This document shows, piece after piece, positions 1-7,688 of a stretch of DNA of 18,538 nt; the stretch's first letter is position 1, and every line of letters begins with the position of its first letter. Location: the NCBI GenBank assembly GCA_947461335.1, contig CANHLB010000009.1, positions 1-18,538 of the forward strand, given 5' to 3'. The notes under the pieces were generated by a model, which worked only from the letters and a program-made list of their open reading frames with translations, searched no databases and had not been told where the DNA came from. The position numbers were made by a program, and so were the translations under genes. Origin of the DNA: Burkholderiaceae bacterium (GTDB lineage Bacteria > Pseudomonadota > Gammaproteobacteria > Burkholderiales > Burkholderiaceae).

Positions 1-938
1 AGAAATAAGAGCACGATAAATGCTCTATCCATCGGTTTTTGACTGAGATCACCGTGCGCAGAATTTCTTTGTAGATTTAAATACAGTAAACCTACTGGAC
101 CAATGAGCAAGCCTATTCCACCAAGCGTTCCCAAAATGACTGGCAGACTGCTCAGGGGATAAGGTGCATGCCAACCTAAGAAGTAGTGATAAATGGTTGC
201 AACGCTAGTAGAGGCAAGGCAAAGCATGAAACCATAAAAGGTGAAATGGTGGAAACGTTTTCTCCACAGAGAAAAAGCATCATCCTCATTATTGCAACCA
301 TCACCGTGCCCTCCTCCAAGATATTTTAGAGTCAGCGCATCGTGAGTTGCTTCTGCTGCAGCGCTAGCAGAGATTTCTCCGGCAGTAATACCTTTCCAAA
401 ATTGGACTATGCCAATGAAAATAGCTACTAATGAGAAACCGAAGACGGCGCCAAACATCACTACCAATGTGTTGTGGGAGAAGATTGCATAAAAATTTCC
501 GTTTGATGGTCCTGAGAATAAGGAGCCATTTAACTGCGCGCTTAATAATAAGAAAAAAGCAATCGATAGAGAAACCGCCAGCGAGACACTTAGTCCATTG
601 CTTTTATATAAAGCGCCAAATGCCTTTGGCCATGCATAAGTAATGTAGGTCTCTTTACGAACCTGCGCCATGATGCGGGGAATATTGACCCCAAACTCAT
701 GTGGGGGTGCATATTGGCATGCGTGCAAACAGGCGCCACAGTTATGACACAAGTTAGCCAAATAATTGACAACACTGGGAGTGAACTCGATCCGACGGGT
801 CATTGCCGGAAAGACTGCACAAAATCCTTCGCAATAACGACACGCATTACAGATTTGTAACATGCGATCAGCTTCAGCCTCTGGCGTTCCCATCGCCAAA
901 TCTCCTGCTTCTTGAATCAGCAGCTTAAGCTCTTGCAT
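1..938 (-). CDS. tcuB: TcuB/CitB-type iron-sulfur membrane protein (partial, C-terminus beyond the window)
   Basis: This is the electron-transfer partner of the tricarballylate dehydrogenase TcuA; in the known system it passes electrons from the flavoprotein to the quinone pool at the inner membrane. The visible 312 residues begin with two ferredoxin-type [4Fe-4S] motifs, C30-C33-C36-C40 ([11 protein letters not shown]) and C64-C67-C70-C74 ([11 protein letters not shown]). Several hydrophobic helices follow from about residue 120, with histidines (HH, IYHYF, GWH) that could bind haem. The start ATG lies inside the end of tcuA with a 14-nt overlap, so the two are almost certainly co-translated. 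The frame stays open to base 1. TcuB proteins are roughly 370-390 residues, so about 60 or more residues are missing here. The family call is firm; the substrate depends on TcuA. Confidence 0.88.
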   Translation of the reverse strand, partial: MQELKLLIQEAGDLAMGTPEAEADRMLQICNACRYCEGFCAVFPAMTRRIEFTPSVVNYLANLCHNCGACLHACQYAPPHEFGVNIPRIMAQVRKETYITYAWPKAFGALYKSNGLSVSLAVSLSIAFFLLLSAQLNGSLFSGPSNGNFYAIFSHNTLVVMFGAVFGFSLVAIFIGIVQFWKGITAGEISASAAAEATHDALTLKYLGGGHGDGCNNEDDAFSLWRKRFHHFTFYGFMLCLASTSVATIYHYFLGWHAPYPLSSLPVILGTLGGIGLLIGPVGLLYLNLQRNSAHGDLSQKPMDRAFIVLLF

Positions 939-2355
939 TCTCGGTCTCCGCATTTAGACTTTTGGATGCTTGAGCAGCCTGCGAAGCTTTAGCTGCTTGT
1001 GTTCCTGCAATGCGGCCAAAAACAGTGCCGATCGTCATGCCAATACCAGCAGCGTATCCTTTACCCAATATATTGCCAGCCATCATTTCTCCGGCAACAA
1101 ATAAATTGGAACTGGCTACGCCATTGAAACGAACAGCGGCAGTCTCATCAGTCTTTAAGCCTAAGTAAGTAAATGTCACCCCTGGACGAACGGTATAAGC
1201 ATAAAAAGGACTCGTGTCGATTGGCAAAGCCCAGTGCGTTTTAGCAGGCTCAATGCCTTCGGTATGGCAATCGTCCAAGATAGTGTGATCAAAACTTCCA
1301 ACGCGACAGGAAGAGTTATATGACGCTACAGTTTCTTGTAATGCTTTTGGATCCAAGCCTAGCTTAACAGCGAGCTCATCTAAAGTATCTGCTTTGTCAC
1401 CGGGAAAAACTGGTGGCATAAATCGACCTAGTACCTTTGAGTCAATGATGGAGTAGGCAATCTGACCAGGCTGTTGAGCAACTAAGCGCCCCCAAAAGGC
1501 ATAACGCTTTGGCCAAAAGTCTTCGCCTTCATCAGAAAAACGCTGCGCATTTTTATTGACCACAATACCAAAGGAAACCGCATCAATACGCGTGCAGATA
1601 CCGCCATCATATAAAGGGGCGCGTGCATCTACTGCAACCATATGGGCTTGCGTTGGATCGCTTACTGAATCAGCCCCCAATGAAATCAGCTGTTTTAGTA
1701 AAACGCCATTGTTATACCTAGTGCCACGAATTAAGAAATTATCTGCGGGAGATTCACCGAATTGATTAACGCCCCACGCCTCTTTAAGCCACTCGCGATT
1801 TGACTCAAAACCACCTGCGGCTAAGACGCAGGTCTTCGCTTCAATACGCTCGTCACCAATATAAGCAGCTAAAAATTTTCCATCTTTGATTTCGACTGAA
1901 GAGACTGGAGATTCATATCGAATTTGGATGCCCAACTTTTCTGCACTACGATAGTAGGCGTTAACCAAAGCTTTACCACCACCCATAAAGAAAGCATTCG
2001 TTCGCGAGAGATTCAAGGTACCTGATAAAGGTGCCTGAAATCGCACACCATGATGACGCATCCAATCTCGACATTGCGAAGAGGCGCGAATGACCAATCT
2101 CGCCAATGGCTCATCGGTAATCCCGCTAGTCACTTTCAATACATCCTGCCAATACTCCTCTTCAGAGTAAGTCTCAAGCATGACATCTTGCGGCTCATCA
2201 TGCATCGCACGGATGTTACGAGTGTGGGAAGAATTTCCACCGCGCCAATCTTTAGGAGCAGCCTCTAAAAGTAAAACGCTAGCACCCGCCTCCCTAGCCA
2301 TGAGGGCAGCGCATAGAGCAGCATTACCACCGCCAATCACCAATACATCAACCAT
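925..2355 (-). CDS. tcuA: FAD-dependent tricarballylate dehydrogenase (TcuA-like, fumarate reductase/succinate dehydrogenase flavoprotein family)
   Basis: TcuA oxidises tricarballylate to cis-aconitate, which enters the TCA cycle; electrons go to TcuB. The 476-residue protein opens with the FAD dinucleotide-binding strand and loop [11 protein letters not shown] (residues 4-14). E31 ends the second strand, where the FAD ribose is bound. A second FAD-contact segment, [21 protein letters not shown] (418-437), sits near the C-terminus, as in the fumarate reductase flavoprotein family. The last 25 residues are an Ala/Ser-rich tail of no clear role. Length fits the family (about 465-490). The gene follows the EamA gene by 65 bases and overlaps tcuB by 14. 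The Shine-Dalgarno sequence before the ATG is weak. Neither TcuR nor TcuC is visible, so another dicarboxylate or tricarboxylate substrate cannot be excluded. Confidence 0.85.
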   Translation of the reverse strand: MVDVLVIGGGNAALCAALMAREAGASVLLLEAAPKDWRGGNSSHTRNIRAMHDEPQDVMLETYSEEEYWQDVLKVTSGITDEPLARLVIRASSQCRDWMRHHGVRFQAPLSGTLNLSRTNAFFMGGGKALVNAYYRSAEKLGIQIRYESPVSSVEIKDGKFLAAYIGDERIEAKTCVLAAGGFESNREWLKEAWGVNQFGESPADNFLIRGTRYNNGVLLKQLISLGADSVSDPTQAHMVAVDARAPLYDGGICTRIDAVSFGIVVNKNAQRFSDEGEDFWPKRYAFWGRLVAQQPGQIAYSIIDSKVLGRFMPPVFPGDKADTLDELAVKLGLDPKALQETVASYNSSCRVGSFDHTILDDCHTEGIEPAKTHWALPIDTSPFYAYTVRPGVTFTYLGLKTDETAAVRFNGVASSNLFVAGEMMAGNILGKGYAAGIGMTIGTVFGRIAGTQAAKASQAAQASKSLNAETENARA

Positions 2356-2377
2356 GGCTCAGAATTTGATAGAAAAG

Positions 2378-2395
2378 AAAACACTTTACTGTTTT
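2378..2395 (-). terminator. weak AT-only hairpin between the EamA gene and tcuA
   Basis: On the minus strand AAAACA and TGTTTT pair around a 6-nt loop and are followed by a pyrimidine run (CTTTTC). The stem has a single G-C pair, so it would be a poor intrinsic terminator. It may attenuate read-through from the EamA gene into tcuA, or be chance in an AT-rich gap. Confidence 0.2.
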
Positions 2396-2420
2396 TTCAG
2401 TTTTTTTACCGAGGCGCATA

Positions 2421-3341
2421 TTAAGATCTAGCAGATCGACTTGGAGTTGAAGAAACCCATATGCCAGTCACAATGAATAAAAATGCTAGGCCATGAAATA
2501 GCTGCGGAGGTTCACCCAAGATAGCGGCAGATAAAAGCGCCGTAAATAATGGAATGAAATTAGAAAAGAAAGCAGCGACTGTGGGTCCTGCATTATTCAC
2601 ACCTAAACCCCAGCAACGATAAGCAACCAATGAGGGGCCAATGGCTACAAAGAGGATCAGGGATGCAGTCCAAAGATTCAGATCTAAATAAGCCTGACCC
2701 GCGGCGATTTCAAAACCATCAAAAAATCCTGTCCACAATAAACCCGCGAAGACTTGCGCCATCAAAAATTGCGCCCAAGGCCACTGACGCTCGTTACTTG
2801 GACCAGGCCTGGTCAACATCCAGCTATAAAAAGCCCATGTAATAGTGGCCAGCAGAATTAAAAAGTCGCCAAGCACCATTTGCATCGACAGCAAGGTACT
2901 CAAATCCCCTCTAGTTAACACCACCGCCACACCTATCAGCGAAACAACTGCACCAATCATTTTGAATAAGGTAGGCTTGGTTTGATAAAAAGCAGAGCCT
3001 ATTAATAGCATCCAAATCGGCATGCTTGCGCCAATTAAAGTGACATTGATGGCTGTGGAGGTTTCTAGGGCAAGATAGAGAAGGCCGTTATAACTTCCCA
3101 CACCAAATAAACCTAAGAGTAAAAAGCGTTTCTTATTGCGCCATAAATCACTACTAGGCAAAAAAACTCGCCAGCCTAAAGGAAGCAGTAGCAATGCTGC
3201 CAGGCCCCAACGCACTGTACTTAAGGTAATTGGTGAAACTGCTCCACTAGCCACCAATACCCTACCTGTAATCGCATTACCAGCCCATAGAGCGGTAGCT
3301 ATCAATAAATATGCAGTCGTTGCGAAGTTTAGTTGAGGCAT
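2421..3341 (-). CDS. EamA/RhaT-family drug/metabolite transporter
   Basis: This is a 306-residue inner-membrane protein with about ten hydrophobic helices arranged as two EamA repeats, roughly residues 8-142 and 155-297. The first helix holds the family-like LWAGNAITGR. The second repeat ends with ILGEPPQLFHGLAFLFIVTG, matching the usual conserved Glu-Pro loop and final helix. Family members export amino acids, metabolites or toxic analogues; the substrate cannot be read from sequence. The gene is first in a minus-strand run leading into tcuA and tcuB, so it might move a substrate of that pathway, although such genes often sit beside unrelated ones. The ATG has only a weak ribosome-binding site. 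It is divergent from the lactate dehydrogenase-type gene across a 143-base gap. Confidence 0.85.
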   Translation of the reverse strand: MPQLNFATTAYLLIATALWAGNAITGRVLVASGAVSPITLSTVRWGLAALLLLPLGWRVFLPSSDLWRNKKRFLLLGLFGVGSYNGLLYLALETSTAINVTLIGASMPIWMLLIGSAFYQTKPTLFKMIGAVVSLIGVAVVLTRGDLSTLLSMQMVLGDFLILLATITWAFYSWMLTRPGPSNERQWPWAQFLMAQVFAGLLWTGFFDGFEIAAGQAYLDLNLWTASLILFVAIGPSLVAYRCWGLGVNNAGPTVAAFFSNFIPLFTALLSAAILGEPPQLFHGLAFLFIVTGIWVSSTPSRSARS

Positions 3342-3382
3342 TCAGTAGGGTTAAAAATAAGCAGGCATTCAAGGGTCCCAAG

Positions 3383-3393
3383 AGGGTTACCCT
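3383..3393. promoter_or_regulatory. short palindrome AGGGTTACCCT between two divergent genes
   Basis: Arms AGGGT and ACCCT are centred on one T in the gap between the EamA gene and the lactate dehydrogenase-type gene. The site lies 42 bases upstream of the EamA start and 37 bases upstream of the likely -35 of the rightward gene. It could be an operator, but no known motif is recognised. Confidence 0.2.
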
Positions 3394-3419
3394 ATCATTG
3401 TAGAAACAAATCCCAGGTA

Positions 3420-3459
3420 TTGCTAAGATAGAGCTTAATTAGTTATATGTCTCATATAA
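3420..3459 (+). promoter_or_regulatory. likely promoter with overlapping dyad for the lactate dehydrogenase-type gene
   Basis: A sigma70-like -35 TTGCTA (3420-3425) is followed after 18 bases by TATATG (3444-3449), each matching 4 of 6 consensus positions. An inverted repeat, TTATATG-TCT-CATATAA (3443-3459), covers the -10 and expected start of transcription, which suits a repressor site. It resembles neither the E. coli LldR operator nor a Fur box. Confidence 0.4.
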
Positions 3460-3484
3460 AAGGCATTAAATAGAAGGATACATT

Positions 3485-4630
3485 GTGGCAATTATTACCA
3501 ATATCGAAGACTTACGGGTACTCCACAAAAAACGCACCCCCAAGATGTTTTATGACTATGCTGATTCCGGATCTTGGACGGAGTCTACTTATCGCGCCAA
3601 TGAATCTGAGTTTCAAAAAATAAAACTGCGTCAACGTGTAGCAGTTGACATGACTAACCGCACTACTAAAACTACGATGGTAGGCGAAGAGGTCACTATG
3701 CCGGTTGCGCTTGCGCCGACTGGACTCACTGGTATGCAATGTGCTGATGGCGAAATTCTAGCTGCCAGAGCGGCAGAAAAATTTGGTGTGCCTTTTTGCT
3801 TATCTACTATGAGCATTTGCTCCATTGAAGATGTAGCAAAACATACTACTAAGCCATTCTGGTTTCAACTATATGTGATGAAAGATCGCGGCTTTATTGA
3901 ACGCTTAATTGAGCGAGCCAGGGCAGCAAAATGTTCGGCCCTTGTTCTCACGCTAGATCTTCAGATCCTAGGACAGCGTCACAAGGACTTAAAGAACGGT
4001 CTCTCTGCCCCTCCCAAGCTTACGATAGCAAATATGTTTAATATGGCAACCAAGCCGCGCTGGTGCATGGGCATGGCAATGACACCAAGACGAACCTTTC
4101 GTAATATCGTTGGTCATGCCACAGGTGTAGGCAATATGTCCTCCCTCTCCTCTTGGACTGCAGAGCAATTCGATCCAGGATTAAGCTGGGACGATGTGGA
4201 GTGGATTAAAAAACTCTGGGGCGGAAAACTCATCATCAAAGGGATTTTGGATCCAGAAGATGCGCGGCTGGCTGCAAATTCTGGAGCTGATGCTTTGGTT
4301 GTTTCTAACCATGGTGGTAGACAATTAGATGGTGCTATCTCAAGCATCGAAGCCCTCCCGGGAATTGTGGAAGCTGTTGGCAAAGATATTGAAGTTTGGA
4401 TGGATGGCGGCATTCGTTCGGGTCAAGATGTTTTAAAAGCCTGGGCTTTGGGCGCACGCGGTACTATGATTGGTAGACCTTTCCTATACGGCCTTGGCGC
4501 TATGGGTGAAGCAGGTGTTACCAAGTGTCTAGAGATTATCCAAAATGAATTGGATATCACCATGGCATTTACTGGTCACCGCGATATCCAGAACGTGACC
4601 AAAGATATTTTGTATCCAGGAACTTTTTAA
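3485..4630 (+). CDS. lldD: FMN-dependent alpha-hydroxy-acid dehydrogenase, L-lactate dehydrogenase (LldD) type
   Basis: The 381-residue TIM-barrel flavoenzyme oxidises an L-2-hydroxy acid, most likely L-lactate to pyruvate. All catalytic and FMN residues known from glycolate oxidase have counterparts: Y25, Y130 (FWFQLYV), D158, R165, K252 (IIKGI), and H276 and R279 in the signature SNHGGRQ. The phosphate-binding MDGGIRSGQD and GTMIGRPFLYG segments are present. In the loop that carries W108 in plant glycolate oxidase, the sequence reads LSTMSICSIEDV, close to the LSTVSVCPIEEV of E. coli LldD; this favours lactate over glycolate, but mandelate or another hydroxy acid remains possible. The start is GTG, set by AGAAGGA (3472-3478) six bases upstream. 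The DUF4239 gene follows in the same frame directly after the stop. Confidence 0.85.
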   Translation: MAIITNIEDLRVLHKKRTPKMFYDYADSGSWTESTYRANESEFQKIKLRQRVAVDMTNRTTKTTMVGEEVTMPVALAPTGLTGMQCADGEILAARAAEKFGVPFCLSTMSICSIEDVAKHTTKPFWFQLYVMKDRGFIERLIERARAAKCSALVLTLDLQILGQRHKDLKNGLSAPPKLTIANMFNMATKPRWCMGMAMTPRRTFRNIVGHATGVGNMSSLSSWTAEQFDPGLSWDDVEWIKKLWGGKLIIKGILDPEDARLAANSGADALVVSNHGGRQLDGAISSIEALPGIVEAVGKDIEVWMDGGIRSGQDVLKAWALGARGTMIGRPFLYGLGAMGEAGVTKCLEIIQNELDITMAFTGHRDIQNVTKDILYPGTF

Positions 4631-4669
4631 ATTACTTACATACTCGATAACCCTCTGCTTGTATTTGGA

Positions 4670-5431
4670 ATGTCATTCCTGATATTTGCATTCTCTGTTT
4701 GGTTCGGTAATGCAGCACTTAGCCGCTATCGCACTAAGGACACGGAGACCTCAGAAGACCTTGGCATCATTCAAACGGCAACACTCACCCTACTTGCCTT
4801 GATTATTGGCTTCACCTTTTCCATGGCGATTGATCGGCATGATCAACGAGAGACTCTTGAAGAGGCTGAGGCAAATGCAATCGGCACGGAGTATTTAAGG
4901 GCCGATTTATTGCCAAACACATCGGCTACAGCTACCAAAACTTTATTAAATGAATATTTAGATCAACGTATCATCTTTTATTCTCGGCAAAGCAATGCAG
5001 ATCTCAGGGAGGAAGGTCTGAAGTCTGATAAAACTAAACAAGCGCTTTGGAATGAAGTTTTACCAATTGCACGCGTAAATCAATCGAACACAATGGCCCT
5101 CGTAGTATCTGGAATGAATGATGTATTTAATGCACAAGGTTACGTTCAGGCATCCTGGTGGGCTCGTATTCCGGCAACCGCCTGGGTTCTCATGGCGGCT
5201 ATCGCAATCTGCGCCAATCTAATAGTTGGCTTTGGCGCACGAAATTTCAAAAAGAATATTGTTCTATTCATGATCTTTCCATTTGTTATAGCAATATCGT
5301 TTTTCTTAATTGCAGATATTGATAGTCCAAGAGGTGGAGTAATACGTATTGAGCCACGCAATCTGCTTGAATTAAAGAATTCATTAAACCCTCAAAACGA
5401 AGCTAAAGCTTCTTCTATGGGTACAAATTAA
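4670..5431 (+). CDS. DUF4239 / bestrophin-like membrane protein
   Basis: The first ATG gives 253 residues. The layout is an N-terminal hydrophobic segment, a second helix at about 38-60 (LALIIGFTFSMAID), a soluble middle section rich in charged residues with ETLEEAEANAIGTEYLRADLLP, and two C-terminal helices (ATAWVLMAAIAICANLIVG and NIVLFMIFPFVIAISFFLI). It ends with DIDSPRGGVIRIE, typical of the DUF4239 C-terminus. The family is distantly like bestrophin anion channels; its function is not established. The ATG lacks a clear Shine-Dalgarno sequence and truncates the first helix. The frame is open back to the stop of the preceding gene, and an ATT at 4631 has AGGA nine bases upstream, giving 13 extra residues (ITYILDNPLLVFG). 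The true start may be that ATT. It is probably co-transcribed with its left neighbour. Confidence 0.75.
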   Translation: MSFLIFAFSVWFGNAALSRYRTKDTETSEDLGIIQTATLTLLALIIGFTFSMAIDRHDQRETLEEAEANAIGTEYLRADLLPNTSATATKTLLNEYLDQRIIFYSRQSNADLREEGLKSDKTKQALWNEVLPIARVNQSNTMALVVSGMNDVFNAQGYVQASWWARIPATAWVLMAAIAICANLIVGFGARNFKKNIVLFMIFPFVIAISFFLIADIDSPRGGVIRIEPRNLLELKNSLNPQNEAKASSMGTN

Positions 5432-5454
5432 GCTTCTCCAAAAAGGCGGTACAT

Positions 5455-5643
5455 ATGAAACGAGTTGTAGATGTTTTTAAAAACCGTGGTCGCGAATTGG
5501 TCTGGACCTATGTTATTCATCTGCGAAATGATGAGGAGTTTCATCCTGGTCAGCTCGATTTTGAAGCTGAAGCTCTGAGACTTTCCCAAATCGATAAACG
5601 AGGCCTGGTTAACGAATTAAGCGCTAAAGTAAGGCTTAACTAG
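5455..5643 (+). CDS. 62-residue protein of unknown function
   Basis: A small soluble protein that I do not recognise. It is preceded by AAGGCGG (5443-5449) at good spacing from the ATG and begins 23 bases after the DUF4239 stop, so it is probably last in the same operon. The first half is basic (MKRVVDVFKNRGREL) and runs into WTYVIHLRNDEEFHPGQLDF, which could be a beta hairpin. The second half (FEAEALRLSQIDKRGLVNEL) looks helical. No metal-binding cysteines, signal peptide or membrane segment is present. Clean translation signals and normal composition argue that it is real. No function can be given. Confidence 0.6.
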   Translation: MKRVVDVFKNRGRELVWTYVIHLRNDEEFHPGQLDFEAEALRLSQIDKRGLVNELSAKVRLN

Positions 5644-5651
5644 TTCAAAAA

Positions 5652-5676
5652 CCCTATTTGGGGCCCTGGAATAGGG
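5652..5676. repeat. inverted repeat CCCTATT/AATAGGG, possible terminator
   Basis: Perfect 7-bp arms at 5652-5658 and 5670-5676 enclose an 11-base loop that itself contains GGGGCCC. Read on the plus strand it follows the 62-residue gene but lacks a T-run; read on the minus strand GGG is followed by TTTTTG. It may end the upstream operon inefficiently. It is the only structured element between the two operons. Confidence 0.35.
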
Positions 5677-5697
5677 AAATTACCCATCAAATGGATA

Positions 5698-5726
5698 TTG
5701 CTATTCTTAATGAGATTCATTATCAT
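5698..5726 (+). promoter_or_regulatory. sigma70-type promoter of the cytochrome b561 operon
   Basis: -35 TTGCTA (5698-5703) and -10 TATCAT (5721-5726, 5 of 6 matches) are separated by exactly 17 bases. Transcription would begin near 5733, which makes the TTG at 5732 unusable as a start codon and favours the ATG at 5759. Confidence 0.55.
5706..5724. promoter_or_regulatory. Fur box between -35 and -10 of the cytochrome b561 promoter
   Basis: CTTAATGAGATTCATTATC matches the classic 19-bp Fur consensus at 15 of 19 positions, with the right half (TCATTATC) perfect. It lies in the spacer and first bases of the -10, where bound Fur-Fe2+ would block RNA polymerase. Iron repression of the downstream operon is inferred from this position. 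Confidence 0.55.
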
Positions 5727-5758
5727 TTATATTGAATCTTTATTTTGAACAATTCAAT

Positions 5759-6301
5759 ATGTCCGCAACCCGTTACCACCCCGCCTCTATCTTTCTTCAC
5801 TGGTTCGTATTCCTACTGGTCATAGCAGCGTTTATTGCCATAGAGTTAAAAGGACAATTTCCCAAGGGAAGCGAGCCTCGGGAACTTTGTAAAACGATCC
5901 ACGGTGTCATTGGACAGCTTATTTTTATAGCCATGGTTCTGCGCCTAATGTTCCGCTTGATTTGCGGTGTCCCAAAGCCTACTAATCCAAAGGCTGTAGT
6001 TGTCACATTAGCCAAGACTATGCATTGGCTAATGTATGCCCTTCTCTTGATATCGCCTATCTTTGGCATCCTTTATTTTCAATATGGCGGTAAAGAGATC
6101 CATTTCTTTGGATTAGTCTGGCCCCAATTACTGACCCCTAATCCAGAAATGAAAAAACTCGTTGAAGGGATTCATGAGTTTTTAGGTAATACCTTGTATT
6201 TTTTGATCGGCGCTCATGCATTAGCTGGTTTATGGCAGCATTACATCATAAAAGACGATACACTTCGTCGCATGCTTAATAAGATCAAAGCTCACGCATA
6301 G
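5759..6301 (+). CDS. cybB: cytochrome b561 family protein (CybB type)
   Basis: This 180-residue inner-membrane di-haem b protein with four helices is of the type that oxidises ubiquinol or, in E. coli CybB, superoxide. The haem-ligand histidines are in the expected places: H14 (FLHW), H48 (KTIHGVIGQ), H139 (GIHEFLGN) and H153 (GAHALAGLWQHY), within two residues of the E. coli positions. The N-terminus MSATRYHPASIFLHW is typical of betaproteobacterial members, which supports the ATG at 5759. A TTG at 5732 would add nine residues but coincides with the predicted transcription start. No good Shine-Dalgarno sequence precedes either. The promoter carries a Fur-box match, so expression under iron limitation is likely. 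A coupled small membrane protein follows. Confidence 0.88.
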   Translation: MSATRYHPASIFLHWFVFLLVIAAFIAIELKGQFPKGSEPRELCKTIHGVIGQLIFIAMVLRLMFRLICGVPKPTNPKAVVVTLAKTMHWLMYALLLISPIFGILYFQYGGKEIHFFGLVWPQLLTPNPEMKKLVEGIHEFLGNTLYFLIGAHALAGLWQHYIIKDDTLRRMLNKIKAHA

Positions 6302-6314
6302 AGGTAAATTAACA

Positions 6315-6491
6315 ATGAAACCACTTTCTAAAAAAGCTAAGATGGCAGTCGGCTGGACAATACTAATGACGGTAATAGGTACAGCCATGTTGCATCAATG
6401 GGAATTCTTTGCCATGGGCTGCGCCTCTATTGCAATGCTACTGGTTGCGAACCATTACGACTTACTTAAAGATCCCGAGGACAAAAAATAA
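6315..6491 (+). CDS. 58-residue two-helix membrane protein, coupled to cytochrome b561
   Basis: An unrecognised small protein starting MKPLSKKAKM, with two hydrophobic segments: about residues 11-27 (VGWTILMTVIGTAMLH) and 31-46 (FAMGCASIAMLLVANHY). It ends in a charged tail (DLLKDPEDKK). The positive-inside rule predicts a cytoplasmic N-terminus. GAGGT (6301-6305) lies nine bases before the ATG and overlaps the cytochrome b561 stop codon, so translation of the two is coupled. Its stop codon lies in the left arm of the terminator hairpin. The tight coupling suggests a subunit or assembly partner of the cytochrome, but this is inference only. Confidence 0.65.
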   Translation: MKPLSKKAKMAVGWTILMTVIGTAMLHQWEFFAMGCASIAMLLVANHYDLLKDPEDKK

Positions 6492-6519
6492 ACCCCACTT
6501 TTAAGTAGCGGGGTTTATT
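6487..6519. terminator. bidirectional intrinsic terminator between convergent genes
   Basis: A perfect 10-bp stem, AATAAACCCC with GGGGTTTATT, encloses a 13-base loop that contains a second small stem (ACTT/AAGT). A-rich and T-rich flanks on both sides allow use in both directions, ending the cytochrome b561 operon and the old yellow enzyme gene. Confidence 0.8.
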
Positions 6520-6541
6520 GATGAGTCTGGTTTCTTATTGA

Positions 6542-7642
6542 TTAAAGAGTTGGGTAATCAATATAGCCTAGCTCTTGGCCACCATAGAAAGTTGCCCTGT
6601 TATAAGGGTTTAACGGAGCATTCTGTTGAAAGCGCTCTACTAGGTCTGGATTAGAGATATAAATTCGACCATAAGCAACCGCATCAGCCAAACCTTCTTC
6701 CAAAACCTTTTCGCCAAGGACCTGATCGTAACCGCCAGCGGTGATAAATTTACCTTGATACGCTGCACGGAAGAGCTCTGAAGTAATTGGCGCCTCTTCA
6801 TTGACTTGATCACCACCACCAGCACTAGTTGCGCGCGGCTCAATCATATGAACATAAGCCAAATCATATGTATTTAACTTTTGAATTACTGCAGTAAATA
6901 AACCAATGGGATCAGTATCGCCAATATCATTGAATGTGCCATACGGTGAAAGCCGTACCCCTACTCGATCACTTGAAAATACTTTACTTACCGTTTCAAT
7001 CACTTCAGCCAAAAGGCGCAAACGATTTTCAACTGAACCACCATATTGATCGCTACGGTGGTTGGTTTTATCTTGTAAAAACTGATCTAGTAAGTACCCA
7101 TTTGCCGAATGAATTTCAATACCATCAAAGCCTGCAGCTTTTGCATTTTGTGCTGCCAGCTCATATTCTTTTAATAAGCGAGCAATATCATCAAGGCTCA
7201 TGGCTTTGGGAGTTTCATAGTCATGTAACTTCCAATCTGCTCCATAAGTTTGACCTGAGGGCGTAATTGCTGAGGGAGCCTCAGGAGCGCCTTGCTCAAG
7301 ATGCAAAGAGGAGTGTGAAATACGGCCAACATGCCATAACTGCGCTACGATTGATCCGCCCTTTGCATGCACTGCCTCAACAATCTCTTTCCAAGCAGCA
7401 GTCTGTTCTGGCGAATAAATGCCTGGAGTTCCTGGGTACCCCTTTCCCAAATGAGAAATTTGTGTTGCCTCTGTAATAATTAAGCCAGCACTTGCACGCT
7501 GCGCATAGTAAGTCTTCGCCAATGGATTTGGCACATCGCCGGCAACTGCACGCATTCTGGTTAATGGCGCCATTACAAGGCGATTCTTTAACTGAATTGA
7601 GCCAAGATTGACTGGGGTGAACATGATTTCTTTACCTAACAT
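6542..7642 (-). CDS. nemA: old yellow enzyme family NAD(P)H:flavin oxidoreductase (NemA / N-ethylmaleimide reductase-like)
   Basis: A cytoplasmic FMN-binding TIM-barrel ene-reductase of 366 residues, typical for NemA and PETN reductase. It reduces activated C=C bonds, and often nitro compounds or quinones, with NAD(P)H. Visible features are T28 in APLTRMR, Q101 and H104 in QLWHVGR, and the active site EIHSANGYLLDQFL with H178, N181 and Y183. The pair is His/Asn, as in yeast OYE1, not the His/His of E. coli NemA. HRSDQYGGSVENR (195-207) is the family signature, and G303-G304 and G325-R326 fit the FMN-phosphate site. The start at 7642 is supported by AGAAGG six bases upstream. The gene is divergent from a rubredoxin operon across a gap with two TGATCA dyads. 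Confidence 0.9.
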   Translation of the reverse strand: MLGKEIMFTPVNLGSIQLKNRLVMAPLTRMRAVAGDVPNPLAKTYYAQRASAGLIITEATQISHLGKGYPGTPGIYSPEQTAAWKEIVEAVHAKGGSIVAQLWHVGRISHSSLHLEQGAPEAPSAITPSGQTYGADWKLHDYETPKAMSLDDIARLLKEYELAAQNAKAAGFDGIEIHSANGYLLDQFLQDKTNHRSDQYGGSVENRLRLLAEVIETVSKVFSSDRVGVRLSPYGTFNDIGDTDPIGLFTAVIQKLNTYDLAYVHMIEPRATSAGGGDQVNEEAPITSELFRAAYQGKFITAGGYDQVLGEKVLEEGLADAVAYGRIYISNPDLVERFQQNAPLNPYNRATFYGGQELGYIDYPTL

Positions 7643-7658
7643 CTATTGCCTTCTTATA

Positions 7659-7688
7659 AATATGTAATGAGACTGATCACTGTAACAA
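7659..7688 (-). promoter_or_regulatory. likely promoter of the old yellow enzyme gene
   Basis: On the minus strand -35 TTGTTA (7688-7683) is followed after 18 bases by CATATT (7664-7659), four of six matches each. One TGATCA dyad lies in the spacer and the other just upstream of the -35. Confidence 0.35.

Noticed and set aside
4114..4413. 99-codon frame on the minus strand
   Set aside because: It lies wholly antisense within the lactate dehydrogenase-type gene, whose catalytic motifs are intact; composition reflects mirrored codons.
5399..5412. GAAGC-TAAA-GCTTC inverted repeat
   Set aside because: Lies inside the end of the DUF4239 coding region with five-bp arms and no T-run; expected by chance.
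3485..5431. Read-through fusion of lldD and the DUF4239 protein, since both share one frame with a single TAA between
   Set aside because: Both are complete members of unrelated families, and the TAA context offers no read-through signal; a separate start is simpler.
5732..5758. TTG start for cytochrome b561 adding nine residues
   Set aside because: It coincides with the predicted transcription start and the extra residues do not resemble the family N-terminus.
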